64,000 bases of DNA from Myxococcus stipitatus (GCF_038561935.1 NZ_CP102770.1:8928001-8992000); one strand, 5' to 3'. Positions 24,500 through 33,670 are shown, counted from the stretch's first letter. A program made the numbers and translations. The notes: generated by a model from the sequence alone, not told the origin.

Positions 24500-24748
24500 A
24501 TGCTGATGGCGGGGAAGCGATTGGCGGTGTTTTCCATTCGCGAGGGCAAGGGCGGGAGCATCTGGGTGCGCGCGGGCAGCGCGTTCGTGAACAAGGACGG
24601 CTCGCTCAACGTGCTGCTGGATGTGCTGCCCTTGGACGGCAAGCTGCACGTGCGAGAGGCGGCGGAGAAGCGGGACACGCCGGGCCTGGGCGGCCGGTAC
24701 GCCCCCGAGCTGGGACTGGACGCGGCCCCCGTGGGAGGCCATTCGTGA
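24500..24748 (+). CDS. Small conserved-looking hypothetical protein
   Basis: An 82-residue protein beginning MLMAGKRLAVFSIREGKGG, with IWVRAGSAFVNKDGSLNVLL and LPLDGKLHVREA. It is beta-rich and highly charged, with no signal peptide or recognised domain. The pattern is reminiscent of a short single-domain beta protein. The start at 24500 is favoured by GGAGGT five bases upstream; 24497 and 24506 are alternatives. Its TGA overlaps the GTG of the ComEA-like gene (GTGA at 24745-24748), so the two are co-translated, and both lie behind the sigma-54 promoter. Function is unknown; the link to ComEA hints at DNA handling or pilus-related work. Confidence 0.7.
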   Translation: MLMAGKRLAVFSIREGKGGSIWVRAGSAFVNKDGSLNVLLDVLPLDGKLHVREAAEKRDTPGLGGRYAPELGLDAAPVGGHS

Positions 24749-25101
24749 GGGCCGCGTGGGGACTGCTCGCGCTGGGCCTCCTGGTGGGAGGGCCGGGCGT
24801 GGCGGACGCGGCCACCGCCTCGCGCACCCAGTACTCGGGCGTGGTGAACCTCAACGAGGCCTCGGCCTCGGAGCTCGACCTCTTGCCGGGCGTCGGTGAG
24901 AAGGCGGCGCAGCGCATCATCCAGCACCGCGGCAAGCGGCCCTTCCAGCGCGTGGAGGAGCTCGTCCGCGTGAAGGGCTTCGGACGCAAGAAGTTCCTCA
25001 AGCTCAAGGCCCACCTGACCCTGAGCGGGCCCACCACGCTGAAGGTGGAGCAGGTGGCCCCGACCCTGGTGGGGAAGGAGGTGGTCGCCGCGAACAACTG
25101 A
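24745..25101 (+). CDS. ComEA-like helix-hairpin-helix protein
   Basis: A 118-residue exported protein with a signal peptide (WGLLALGLLVGGPGVADA) and a paired helix-hairpin-helix domain: VNLNEASASELDLLPGVGEK, AAQRIIQHRGKRPFQRVEEL and VRVKGFGRKKFLKLKAHL. This is the ComEA DNA-binding module that captures incoming DNA in the periplasm during natural transformation. The short C-terminal tail is unremarkable. It starts at GTG overlapping the upstream stop. No comEC or other competence gene is present here. A general periplasmic DNA-binding role is known for the family, but competence in this organism is inferred. Confidence 0.88.
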   Translation: MRAAWGLLALGLLVGGPGVADAATASRTQYSGVVNLNEASASELDLLPGVGEKAAQRIIQHRGKRPFQRVEELVRVKGFGRKKFLKLKAHLTLSGPTTLKVEQVAPTLVGKEVVAANN

Positions 25102-25257
25102 CACGACCTTTTATTCGGGAGTTGGGGCCGCCGCCTGGGTTTCCCTCGTGGCTTGGGCGGTGGCCCTGTCGAGACCCGACCTCGTGCCCGGGGGACGACC
25201 AGGCACGGCACACGTGACGTTTGTATCCGGGACCCGGCTGGTAGAGCATCCGCGCCC

Positions 25258-26970
25258 ATGAACCGACGACTGCCCCGACTGCTCACCGCGCTGCCTGTCT
25301 CGGCCGCGCTGGTTGCTCCGCCCGTGCTCGCGTGTACCAGCATGCTGGTCAACAAGGGCGCCACGGCGGATGGCGCCACGCTGATGACCTACGCCGCGGA
25401 CGCGCACGAGCTGTACGGCGAGCTGTACCACACGCCCGCGCGCCGCCACGCGCCCGGCGCCCAGCGCGACATCATCGAGTGGGACACCGGCAAGTTCCTG
25501 GGCCGCATCCCCGAGGCGCCGGTGACGTACTCCGTCATCGGCAACATGAACGAGCACCAGCTCTCCATCGGCGAGTCGACCTTCACGGGCCGCAAGGAGC
25601 TGGAGGGGCCCGCGGGCATCATCGACTACGGCTCGCTCATCTACATCACGCTGGAGCGCGCGAAGACGGCGCGCGAGGCCATCACCGTGATGACGAAGCT
25701 GGTGGCCGAGCACGGCTATGCCTCCACCGGCGAGTCCTTCTCCATCGCCGACCCGAAGGAGGCGTGGCTGCTGGAGATGATTGGCAAGGGCGCCGGGCAG
25801 AAGGGCGCGGTGTGGGTGGCGCGCAAGCTGCCGGAAGGGCACATCACCGCGCACGCCAACCAGTCGCGCATCGAGCAGTTCCCGCTGAATGATTCGGAGA
25901 ACACGCTCTACTCGCCGGACGTCATCTCCTTCGCGCGCGAGAAGGGCTGGTTCAAGGGCGCGGACAAGGACTTCAGCTTCGCGGAGACGTACCACCCGCT
26001 CGACTTCGGCGGGCAGCGCTTCTCCGAGGCGCGCGTGTGGAGCATCTTCCGCCGCGCGGCGCCGTCGCGGAACTTCGGCCCGGAGTACGCGGATGGCTCC
26101 ACGCCGGGCAAGCGCCTGCCCCTGTGGGTGAAGCCGGACCAGAAGCTGTCCGTGCAGGACGTCATGGGGCTGATGCGGGACCACTTCGAGAACACGCCCC
26201 TGGACATGTCCAAGGACGTGGGCGCGGGCCCGTACGCGGCGCCCTACCGCTGGCGGCCCATGACGTGGGAGGTGGACGGCAAGAAGTACGTCCACGAGCG
26301 CGCCATCTCCACGCAGCAGACGGGCTTCTCCTTCGTCGCGCAGATGCGCGCCTCCATGCCCGCTCCCATCGGCGGCGTGCTGTGGTTCGGCGTGGATGAC
26401 ACGTCCATGACGGTCTACACGCCCATGTACGCGGGCATCCGCGAGGTGCCCCGGAACTTCTCCCAGGGCGTGGCCAGCCGCGGCGCCTTCTCCTGGGACT
26501 CGTCCTTCTGGGTGTTCAACTGGGTGTCCAACCAGGCCTATGCGCGCTGGAGCGACATCTCCGTGGACGTCCACAAGGAGCAGGGCGCGCTGGAGGGGCA
26601 GTTCCTGGCGGACCAGGCGGACATCGAGCGCACCGCGCTGGAGCACTACAAGCGCAGCCCGGAGGAGGCCCGCCGCTTCCTCACCGCGTACTCCGTGCAG
26701 CAGGGTGAGAAGGTCCACGCGCGCTGGAAGAAGCTCGGCGAGACGCTGCTCGTGAAGTACATCGACGGCAACGTCCGCGACGAGCAGGGCAAGGTGAACC
26801 ACCCGAAGTACCCGGACGGCTGGTACCGCCGCATCGCCCAGGAGAAGGGCAAGAGCCTGCAGATGCCCCCGGAGCCGGAGGAGGCCCCCAAGCCGGCCCC
26901 GGTGGCCGCCCCCGCCCCCAAGCCGGCCCCGGCGCAGCCCGCCAAGCCCACCGTGGCTCCGGCCCCGTAG
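25258..26970 (+). CDS. Dipeptidase, peptidase family C69
   Basis: A 570-residue exported N-terminal-nucleophile hydrolase. The signal peptide ends before Cys in VLACTSMLVNKGATADGATL; that Cys would be the exposed nucleophile, as in C69/U34 dipeptidases. Family segments include YADAHELYGELYH, TYSVIGNMNEHQLSIGESTF, SIADPKEAWLLEMIG and GGVLWFGVDDTSMTVYTPMY. The last ~35 residues are a Pro/Ala/Lys tail (KPAPVAAPAPKPAPAQPA) that looks like a cell-wall or outer-membrane spacer. The ATG at 25258 follows GAGCATCC and gives the signal peptide. It probably cleaves dipeptides from prey or recycled peptidoglycan, a common theme in predatory myxobacteria, but the substrate is not known. GC-rich hairpins follow the stop. 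Confidence 0.9.
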   Translation: MNRRLPRLLTALPVSAALVAPPVLACTSMLVNKGATADGATLMTYAADAHELYGELYHTPARRHAPGAQRDIIEWDTGKFLGRIPEAPVTYSVIGNMNEHQLSIGESTFTGRKELEGPAGIIDYGSLIYITLERAKTAREAITVMTKLVAEHGYASTGESFSIADPKEAWLLEMIGKGAGQKGAVWVARKLPEGHITAHANQSRIEQFPLNDSENTLYSPDVISFAREKGWFKGADKDFSFAETYHPLDFGGQRFSEARVWSIFRRAAPSRNFGPEYADGSTPGKRLPLWVKPDQKLSVQDVMGLMRDHFENTPLDMSKDVGAGPYAAPYRWRPMTWEVDGKKYVHERAISTQQTGFSFVAQMRASMPAPIGGVLWFGVDDTSMTVYTPMYAGIREVPRNFSQGVASRGAFSWDSSFWVFNWVSNQAYARWSDISVDVHKEQGALEGQFLADQADIERTALEHYKRSPEEARRFLTAYSVQQGEKVHARWKKLGETLLVKYIDGNVRDEQGKVNHPKYPDGWYRRIAQEKGKSLQMPPEPEEAPKPAPVAAPAPKPAPAQPAKPTVAPAP

Positions 26971-27029
26971 TCCCCACCGCGTCCGTCCGACCCCTCCCTG
27001 GCGGGCAATCCGCTGGGGAGGAACCTGGC

Positions 27030-27091
27030 CCGGCCCCCCCCCCTCGGCGGGGCCGGCCCGGCGAGGGCTCCCGGGCCCCCTCCCCCGGGAG
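27030..27091 (+). terminator. Two GC-rich hairpins after the C69 gene
   Basis: Two perfect 8-bp hairpins follow the stop: CCGGCCCC/GGGGCCGG (27030-27037 and 27049-27056) and CTCCCGGG/CCCGGGAG (27068-27075 and 27084-27091). No T-run is present, so this may be a rho-dependent or GC-type terminator. Confidence 0.5.
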
Positions 27092-27253
27092 GGACGGCCA
27101 GCCAGCCCCGGGGGAACCCGAGCGAGGCGGGATGCGAAAGCCTCACACGGCTTGCCGGTGACTGGTACACAACGGATTTTGGACGGCGGGGGGAACGCGA
27201 AGAGATACACCTCCTGCGACGCGACAGACTTGGCAGAGACAGGGAGGCGGCAG

Positions 27254-27814
27254 GTGAAGGAAGATGAAGTGATGAAGGAAACGGCCAACGGGGAGCCGGA
27301 ACCCCACGAAGGCGAGGCGCTCAAGGGCCCGCCGCTTGGTGAAGTGCTCGAGTTCATGCGGCTGTTGTGGGCCGTGGACCATGGGCTCCAGTCCACCTCG
27401 AAGCGGATGGAGTCGACGCTGGGCCTCACCGGTCCGCAGCGGCTGGTCATCCGGCTGGTGGGCCGCTTCCCCGGCATCACCGCGGGCACGCTCGCGCAGA
27501 TTCTCCACGTCCACCCCAGCACCCTGACGGGCGTGCTCAAGCGGCTGGAGAAGCGCGGCCTGCTGGAGCGCAAGTCGGACCCGCTGGACGGGCGCAAGGC
27601 GCTGTTCGCGCTCACCGAGCCCGGCCGCTCGCTCGACATCCCCTCCGAGGGCACCGTCGAGTCCGCCGTGCAGCGCGTGCTCGCGCGCATGTCGCGCAAC
27701 CGCATCCTCGCCACCCAGGACGTGCTCACCGCACTCGCGCAGGAGCTGGGAGGTGTCCCCGCGCCCGCCGAGCCCGGCGAGGAGTCCGCAGACCCGAAGC
27801 CGGACGCTCGCTGA
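27254..27814 (+). CDS. MarR-family transcriptional regulator
   Basis: A 186-residue regulator with a winged helix-turn-helix. VIRLVGRFPGITAGTLAQIL and HVHPSTLTGVLKRLEKRGLL form the DNA-binding helices, followed by the wing RKSDPLDGRKALFALTEPGR. The N- and C-terminal tails are disordered. The GTG at 27254 has GGGAGG six bases upstream and is preferred; an ATG at 27272 gives a 180-residue form. It stands alone between the C69 dipeptidase and the DUF4175-like gene, so its target and ligand cannot be read from context. MarR proteins usually bind near their own promoters. Confidence 0.9.
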   Translation: MKEDEVMKETANGEPEPHEGEALKGPPLGEVLEFMRLLWAVDHGLQSTSKRMESTLGLTGPQRLVIRLVGRFPGITAGTLAQILHVHPSTLTGVLKRLEKRGLLERKSDPLDGRKALFALTEPGRSLDIPSEGTVESAVQRVLARMSRNRILATQDVLTALAQELGGVPAPAEPGEESADPKPDAR

Positions 27815-28118
27815 GCAGGAAAGCAGCAACCCACACCCCCGAGGGCTGGCCGCCGCTGGCCCCTTGCGCTTTCCCCTTCTGGAAGACCCTGCCCCAGGGC
27901 CCCGCCTCGCCGCCGCACCGCGAGGCCCGTTGGCGCCCTGGCAGCGCGTTGCCTCCCGGACCCTCCCCCCGCCGCGTCCTTCGTCCTCCGGACACCCCCA
28001 CCCGCCCGAAGAGAAATCCCGAGGCTCAAGCACCTCGCGGCCCGTCGGCCGTTGCTAGAGAATCGGGAAATAGGCCCCCCCGCCAGGGGTTGCCTCGATT
28101 CCGAGCGGACAGGACAGC
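27815..28118 (+). other. Intergenic region upstream of the DUF4175-like gene
   Basis: This stretch of about 300 bases has no supported gene; opposite-strand frames are antisense shadows of neighbours. It is rich in CCG/CGG runs. It should contain the promoter of the DUF4175-like gene, but no convincing -35/-10 pair was identified. Confidence 0.4.
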
Positions 28119-31100
28119 GTGAACCTCGACACCCCGCAGAGCCCAGGCCCCGAGCTGCCGCCCCCGCCTCCTCCGCCTCCGAGCGCGCCCACTCCGGTGG
28201 GCGTGCCCTCGCGAGGCCAGGGCGTGGAGGCGCTGCTCCAGGCCGTGCGCGCGCGGCAGCGCCGCTTCCTGTGGCTCCAGGGCGCGGCGCTCGGGGTGCT
28301 GGCCGCCGCCGTCCTGACGGTGGGCGGAGGGCTGCTGGGGCTGGTGGCCCCGCGGCTGGGCGGCTCCCTGGTGGGTGTGGCGGTGCCGGTGGGGGTGGGG
28401 CTGGCGTGTGTCTTCGGGCTGTGGCTCGCGCGGCGTCGCGTGGGCGACGACGTGCTCACCGCGCGGCTGGTGGGCCAGCGCCGGCCGGAGCTGTCGCTGG
28501 ACGTGCTGGCCGCGGTGGAGCTGATGCGCGAGCGCGGCGGCCAGGCCAACGGCTCGCCGGAGCTGGCGGACGCGTTCCTCCAGCAGATGGACCAGCGCGT
28601 GCGCACCGTGGACGTGCGCGCCATCGTCGACGTGCGCCCCACCCAGCGCGCGGGCCTCCTCACCTTCGGCGGGCTCCTGCTCCTCGCGCTGGTGCTGGGC
28701 GTCTGGAGCGACAAGTGGAGCGCGGGCCTCAAGCGCATCGTGGAGGCGTCTCGCGCGCCGGAGACGCAGGCCCAGGCGGAGCCCATCACCGGTGACATCG
28801 AGCTGACGTACCGCTACCCCGCCTACACGGGCCTGTCCCAGCGCACCGTCCCCGGCACCGACGGCGCGGTGAGCGCGCCCGCGGGCACCGAAATCCAGCT
28901 CAAGACGCGCTCGGACCGCGCCATCGAGCGCGCGGAGCTGGTCCTCAACGGCACCGAGTCCGTGCCGCTGAAGGTCACCGGCAACCGGGACCTGGAAGGC
29001 ACCTTCATCGCGAAGCAGAGCGGCCACTACCGCTTCGTCTTCTACGGCAAGCGCGAGAAGCCCCTCGCGGTGGGCCCGGACATCACCCTCACGGTGGAGG
29101 CCGACAAGCCGCCGCAGGTGACGCTGATGACGCCCGCGGCGGAGCTGGAGGTGGACCCGGGGCAGAAGGTGACGCTCAAGTACGAGGCCACCGACGACTA
29201 CGGCCTGTCGTCCCTGTCGCTCGTGTTCCGCAAGCCCGGCGCGCAGCAGGACACGCGCGTGCAGCTGCGGCGCGAGGACGGACGGCGCAGCCGCGACACG
29301 TACACGTGGGATTTGGGCTCGCTCAAGGTGGACCCGGGAGACCGGGTGACGTACTTCGTGGAGGCCCAGGACAACGACGCGGTGGAGGGGCCCAAGAAGG
29401 GCGTCAGCCGCACGCAGGTGCTGCGCATCTACTCCGCCGCGGAGCACCACCGCGCCGCGCTGGAGAAGGCCGAGCAGCTGTGGGGCCGCATGGTGGACCA
29501 CCTCGCGGACCGCCTGGAGGGGCCGGACCGGGAGAAGCAGAAGGACCCGCAGGCCATCGCCGCCGCGGCCTCGGTGGACACCAGCGGGCAGCAGCTCATC
29601 ACCGACATGCGCACCCTGGCGCAGACGCTGTCGCGCGAGCGCGACGTGCCCTCCGAGCTGGTCTCCGCGCTCGCCAACATCTCCGAGTCGCTGGGCAGCC
29701 ACATCGGCGGCACCGCGGACTTCCGCCGCCTCTACCTGCGCACCCAGCGCGCGCGGGGCGAGGACTGGGGCACCGGCAACCGCCTGTCCGCGGTGGTGAC
29801 GGAGGAGATTGGCGAGCTGGAGAAGGACATCCTCTACCTGGAGGCGCTGCTGGACCGGCAGAAGCTGGAGGCGCTCCAGGAGATGGCCAAGCAGCTCTCC
29901 CAGGAGCGCCGCGAGCTGTCGCGCCTGATTGAGCAGTTCAAGGCCAACCCGGACGAGTCCGCGCGCCAGGCGGTGATGGAGCAGATTCAGCAGCTCAAGG
30001 CCCGCATCCAGGAGCTGATGCAGCGCATGGCGGAGATGCGCAAGGGCATCCGCGACGAGCACCTCAACGCCGAGGCCCTGTCCGAGATGATGAAGGACCA
30101 GGACCTGCAAAGCGCCCTGGACGACGTGGAGAAGCTGATGCGCGAGGGCAAGACGGACGAGGCGCTCGCGAAGCTCCAGGAGCTGGGCATGCAGATGGAC
30201 GAGATGCTCAAGGGCCTGGACGACGCCAACGAGGAGTTCGGCGGGGAGCAGTACCCGGAGCTGGCGGAGAAGTTCGGCAAGTTCATGGAGGACCTGAAGG
30301 GCACCGTGGACGAGCAGCAGCGCGTGGCGGACCAGACGCGCAAGCTGCGCGACCAGGCCCGGGCGCAGAACAAGGAGCGGCTGAGCGAGCGCGGCCAGGC
30401 CATCAAGGACGACCTGATGCGCAAGGTGCAGCAGGCCCAGCAGACCTACGACAAGCTCAACCCGGAGCACCTCAACAGCCGCGCCGCCCGCCCGCTGGAG
30501 GAGATTCAGTCCGAGCTGAGCAACGTGGAGAACGCGCTGAAGGTGAACGACTTCGACCTGGCCTCGGAGGCCGCCACGCGCGCGGAGGACGCGGCCCGGC
30601 AGCTGTCCACGCTGGGCGAGCAGCAGAAGCAGCTCGACGAGATGTTCGGCAATCCGCCCGAGGTGCGGCAGCAGTCCGCGGACCTGGCCCAGCGACTGGA
30701 GCGCGACGCGCGCAACGTGCAGGACATCAACCGTCAGCTCCAGTCGCTCTTCCCGCCTCCCGGCTCGCAGCTCTCCCAGCAGGAGAAGCAGCAGCTCCAG
30801 CAGCTCTCCCAGGAGCAGCAGCAGCTGGAGCAGCGCACGCAGAACCTGCGGCAGCAGATGGAGGAGATGGAGCAGACGGCGCCGCTGTTCGGCGAGGAGG
30901 CCGCGCAGCAGATGGAGGGCGTGGGCCAGCGCATGGGTGAGGCCGCGCAGCGGATGCAGGGCAAGGACCCGGGCCGGGGCTACGGCGAGCAGCAGGCCGC
31001 GCTGGAGGGCCTGCGCCAGTTCCAGCAGCAGATGCAGCAGGGCCAGAAGGGCCGCAAGGGCGGGCTGCCGCTGCCGGGCGGCATGAGCGGACGCAAGCCG

Positions 31101-31265
31101 GGCAACGCGGGGCGGGACCCGAAGGACCAGGTGGAGCTGCCGGACGAGGATGCCTTCCAGGCGCCCAAGGAGTTCCGCAAGGACCTGCTGGACGCGATGA
31201 AGCAGGGGGCGCCGGAGAAGTACCGCGAGCAGGTGAAGCGCTACTACGAGGAGCTGGTGAAGTGA
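28119..31265 (+). CDS. Large membrane protein with DUF4175-like and coiled-coil regions
   Basis: A 1048-residue protein. A Pro-rich start is followed by membrane helices near residues 55-75 and 85-105 (LQGAALGVLAAAVLTVGG, VGVAVPVGVGLACVFGLWLA) and another near 190. Then a beta-rich part contains ITGDIELTYRYPAYTGLSQR and KPPQVTLMTPAAELEVDPGQ. The C-terminal ~550 residues are a long Gln/Glu/Lys/Arg-rich coiled-coil with many LSQERRELSRLIEQFK- and QQLEQRTQNLRQQMEEMEQ-type heptads. This resembles DUF4175 proteins, which occur near MoxR and DUF58/BatA modules. The downstream peptidase-MA gene overlaps its stop (GTGA), and MoxR, DUF58 and BatA genes lie about 13 kb away. The function is unknown; a role in envelope assembly is inferred. 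The GTG at 28119 is the likely start. Confidence 0.78.
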   Translation: MNLDTPQSPGPELPPPPPPPPSAPTPVGVPSRGQGVEALLQAVRARQRRFLWLQGAALGVLAAAVLTVGGGLLGLVAPRLGGSLVGVAVPVGVGLACVFGLWLARRRVGDDVLTARLVGQRRPELSLDVLAAVELMRERGGQANGSPELADAFLQQMDQRVRTVDVRAIVDVRPTQRAGLLTFGGLLLLALVLGVWSDKWSAGLKRIVEASRAPETQAQAEPITGDIELTYRYPAYTGLSQRTVPGTDGAVSAPAGTEIQLKTRSDRAIERAELVLNGTESVPLKVTGNRDLEGTFIAKQSGHYRFVFYGKREKPLAVGPDITLTVEADKPPQVTLMTPAAELEVDPGQKVTLKYEATDDYGLSSLSLVFRKPGAQQDTRVQLRREDGRRSRDTYTWDLGSLKVDPGDRVTYFVEAQDNDAVEGPKKGVSRTQVLRIYSAAEHHRAALEKAEQLWGRMVDHLADRLEGPDREKQKDPQAIAAAASVDTSGQQLITDMRTLAQTLSRERDVPSELVSALANISESLGSHIGGTADFRRLYLRTQRARGEDWGTGNRLSAVVTEEIGELEKDILYLEALLDRQKLEALQEMAKQLSQERRELSRLIEQFKANPDESARQAVMEQIQQLKARIQELMQRMAEMRKGIRDEHLNAEALSEMMKDQDLQSALDDVEKLMREGKTDEALAKLQELGMQMDEMLKGLDDANEEFGGEQYPELAEKFGKFMEDLKGTVDEQQRVADQTRKLRDQARAQNKERLSERGQAIKDDLMRKVQQAQQTYDKLNPEHLNSRAARPLEEIQSELSNVENALKVNDFDLASEAATRAEDAARQLSTLGEQQKQLDEMFGNPPEVRQQSADLAQRLERDARNVQDINRQLQSLFPPPGSQLSQQEKQQLQQLSQEQQQLEQRTQNLRQQMEEMEQTAPLFGEEAAQQMEGVGQRMGEAAQRMQGKDPGRGYGEQQAALEGLRQFQQQMQQGQKGRKGGLPLPGGMSGRKPGNAGRDPKDQVELPDEDAFQAPKEFRKDLLDAMKQGAPEKYREQVKRYYEELVK

Positions 31266-33013
31266 AGAACGGCCTGGTGAATCGCTGGGGAGCGCTCGCG
31301 CTGGTGCTGGGGCTGGCCGTGCCCGCCGCCGCGCAGGACGCGGCGCTCAAGGACGAGGTGAAGACGCGCCTGGGCCAGGTGGAGCAGAGCCTGGATGACT
31401 GGGACGTGCCCGGGGCCCGGCGCGAGCTGGCCGAGGCGGAGAAGCTGATTCCCTCCGACGTGGAGCCGCTCAAGTACTTCCAGGGCCGGGTGGCCTTCGA
31501 GGAGGGCCGCTACGACGACGCGGTGGAGCTCCTGACGGGCGCCCACATCGAGGACAAGCCCGGCAGCTACCTGCGGCTGGCCAAGGACACGCGGGACATC
31601 GTCAAGAGCCACGAGCGCGCGGAGAGCGAGCACTTCGTCTTCCTGTACCCCAAGGGCAAGGAGCAGGTGCTGGTGCCCTACGCGCTGGAGACGCTGGAGG
31701 CCATCCACCGCGCCATGGCGGAGGACCTGGGGTGGACGCCTCCGGGCGGGAAGATTCGCGTGGAGGTGGTGAACAACGCGCGCGAGCTGGCGAAGGTGAG
31801 CACGCTCACCGAGAAGCAGATTCGCACCACGGGCACCATCGCCATCTGCAAGTTCAACAAGCTGATGGTGACCAGCCCCAAGGCCGTCGCCCAGGGCTAC
31901 GACTGGCAGGACACGCTCGCGCACGAGTACATCCACCTGGTGGTGAGCCAGATGAGCCGCAACTCGGTGCCCATCTGGTTGCACGAGGGGCTGGCGAAGT
32001 TCCTGGAGTCGCGCTGGCGCGGCAAGGCGGGCCTGGCGATGACGCCCTCCACGCAGGCGCTGCTGGGCAAGCGGGTGAAGGCGGACACGCTCATCCCGTT
32101 CGAGAAGATGCATCCGTCCATCGCGCTCCTGCCCACGGCGGAGGACGCGGCCACCGCGTTCGCGGAGGTGTTCTACGCCATCGACTACGTGCACCAGTCC
32201 AAGGGCGCGGCGGGGCTGCGCGCGGTGGTGGGCGAGCTGAAGGCGGGACAGACGGACAAGAAGGCGGTGGAGGCGGCGATGGGCATGAGCTTCCCCCTCT
32301 TCGAGAAGGCATGGCTGGCGCACATCAAGAAGCAGCCCTTCCCGGCGGAGCTGGTGCCTCGCGATGACCGGGTGGTGTTGAAGGAGGACGCCAAGGGCAA
32401 GGTGAAGGACGACAGCGAGAAGAAGGGGCGTGAAATCTCCTTCGGCGACTTCAACGAGGTGGCCGAAGTTCCCGCGCGCAAGTTCGCGCACCTGGGGGAG
32501 CTCTTGCGCGAGCGCAACCGCGTGAAGGCCGCCGCCGAGGAGTACGCCAAGGCGCACAAGCTGGTGGGCGACAAGTACGAGTCCGTCTCCAACAAGTACG
32601 CGCTGGCGCTCCTGGAGCTCAAGCGGCTGGACGAGGCGGAGTCCGTGCTGCGCGGCAGCCTGCGCGTGCACCCCGGCTCCCCCGCGACGAACGTCCACCT
32701 GGGCCGCATCCTCCTGCACCGCAAGGACTACCCGAAGTCGAAGACGGCCTACCTGGAGGCGCTCGCGTCGGACCCGTTCGACCCGGAGATTCACGTGGCG
32801 CTCACGCGCATCCACGACGCGCTGGGGGAGACGGCGCTGTCGACGCGAGCGAAGACGGCCACGGCGGTGCTCACCGGCCTGAAGCCCGCGGAGGTGGAGC
32901 AGCTCGCGCAGCGCTTCCTCCGCGACGATGGCGCGCTGTCGGAGACCACCGTGCCCGCGACGGGCGGCGCACCAGCGAAGCCCGCGGCGGCACCTCCAGA
33001 CGCGGGGCGCTGA
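31262..33013 (+). CDS. Peptidase MA-like metallohydrolase with TPR repeats
   Basis: A 583-residue exported protein with signal RWGALALVLGLAVPAAAQ. A TPR-like start (LSQ..ARRELAEAEKLIPSD) precedes the zinc site: DTLAHEYIHLVVSQMS carries HExxH, and SVPIWLHEGLAKFLESRW carries the downstream glutamate (the EGLA-type third ligand), as in the peptidase MA family. Further TPR units follow near residues 400-520 (KAAAEEYAKAHKLVGDKYES, ALLELKRLDEAESVLRGSLR). It starts at GTG overlapping the previous stop (31262-31265), so the two are co-translated. The TPR part probably binds the protein partner. Substrate unknown. Confidence 0.85.
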   Translation: MKNGLVNRWGALALVLGLAVPAAAQDAALKDEVKTRLGQVEQSLDDWDVPGARRELAEAEKLIPSDVEPLKYFQGRVAFEEGRYDDAVELLTGAHIEDKPGSYLRLAKDTRDIVKSHERAESEHFVFLYPKGKEQVLVPYALETLEAIHRAMAEDLGWTPPGGKIRVEVVNNARELAKVSTLTEKQIRTTGTIAICKFNKLMVTSPKAVAQGYDWQDTLAHEYIHLVVSQMSRNSVPIWLHEGLAKFLESRWRGKAGLAMTPSTQALLGKRVKADTLIPFEKMHPSIALLPTAEDAATAFAEVFYAIDYVHQSKGAAGLRAVVGELKAGQTDKKAVEAAMGMSFPLFEKAWLAHIKKQPFPAELVPRDDRVVLKEDAKGKVKDDSEKKGREISFGDFNEVAEVPARKFAHLGELLRERNRVKAAAEEYAKAHKLVGDKYESVSNKYALALLELKRLDEAESVLRGSLRVHPGSPATNVHLGRILLHRKDYPKSKTAYLEALASDPFDPEIHVALTRIHDALGETALSTRAKTATAVLTGLKPAEVEQLAQRFLRDDGALSETTVPATGGAPAKPAAAPPDAGR

Positions 33014-33072
33014 GGGCACCTCGCGCAGGAGCGCACCGCCCCACGGGTGCGCTCGCGCTCGACGGGCCCCAT

Positions 33073-33088
33073 CCCCGCGCACGCGGGG
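33073..33088 (+). terminator. Small perfect hairpin after the peptidase-MA gene
   Basis: CCCCGCG-CA-CGCGGGG forms a 7-bp palindrome 60 bases after the stop, consistent with a GC-type terminator; no T-run is present. Confidence 0.4.
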
Positions 33089-33095
33089 CCAGTCC

Positions 33096-33126
33096 TTCGG
33101 GAGCAGGCATTCGGGAGCAGGCATTC
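33096..33126 (+). repeat. Tandem 14-bp repeat
   Basis: Two exact copies of TTCGGGAGCAGGCA lie head to tail in the intergenic region (33096-33109 and 33110-33123), followed by TTC. Either a duplication scar or a pair of protein-binding sites upstream of the DUF1622-like gene. Confidence 0.7.
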
Positions 33127-33192
33127 AGGCGCCGCCCTCCCCGCTCCTCAAGCGCGGCGCTCCGGGTGTCTACGTTCAGGCGAGGAGGCGCC

Positions 33193-33621
33193 ATGGACAT
33201 CCGGCCGCTCGTCTCGCTGTCCGCCCGGCTGATGGAGCTCGCGGGCGTGGGCTCCATGGTGCTGGGCGCCCTGCTCGGCACGGGGCTGCTGCTGTTCCGT
33301 CGCCAGGGGCTCTCCGCCCCCGAGGCCTACCGGCGCTTCCGGCTCAACCTGGGCCGCGCCATCCTGCTCGGCCTGGAGTTCCTGGTCGCCGCGGACATCA
33401 TCCGCACCGTGAGCGACCAGCCCACGCTCTCCGGCGTCCTGGTGCTGGGCCTCATCGTCCTCATCCGGACGTTCCTCAGCTTCACCCTCACCGTGGAGCT
33501 CGAGGGCCGCTGGCCCTGGCAGCCCGAGCGCAAGCGCCCCGCCCCCACCTCACCCGCCCTGCCCCCGCCACCCGGCAAGCTCGCCCGGTCCGAGCCCGCG
33601 GGCGTCAGCGCCCGACACTAG
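33193..33621 (+). CDS. DUF1622-like small membrane protein
   Basis: A 142-residue protein with three hydrophobic helices: ELAGVGSMVLGALLGTGLLL, the central NLGRAILLGLEFLVAADIIR and VLVLGLIVLIRTFLSFTLTV. A Pro-rich cytosolic tail follows. The central motif LGRAILLGLEFLVAADIIRT matches DUF1622, a family of bacterial inner-membrane proteins of unknown function. The ATG at 33193 is preceded by GAGGAGG; an upstream in-frame start at 33166 is less likely. Confidence 0.85.
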   Translation: MDIRPLVSLSARLMELAGVGSMVLGALLGTGLLLFRRQGLSAPEAYRRFRLNLGRAILLGLEFLVAADIIRTVSDQPTLSGVLVLGLIVLIRTFLSFTLTVELEGRWPWQPERKRPAPTSPALPPPPGKLARSEPAGVSARH

Positions 33622-33670
33622 CGCTCAGGACTGTTTTCGCAGGCGGCCGGGTGCGCTAGGACACCGCCCC

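Noticed and set aside
25201-25235. A possible sigma-54 site upstream of the C69 gene (GGCAC...)
   Set aside because: The -12 element TTGC is missing and the spacing does not fit.
25111-28029. A 972-codon minus-strand open frame
   Set aside because: It lies opposite the well-supported C69 dipeptidase and MarR genes and shows no protein motif.
28026-30470. An 814-codon minus-strand open frame
   Set aside because: Antisense to the DUF4175-like gene; Leu/His/Gln-rich translation with no motif.
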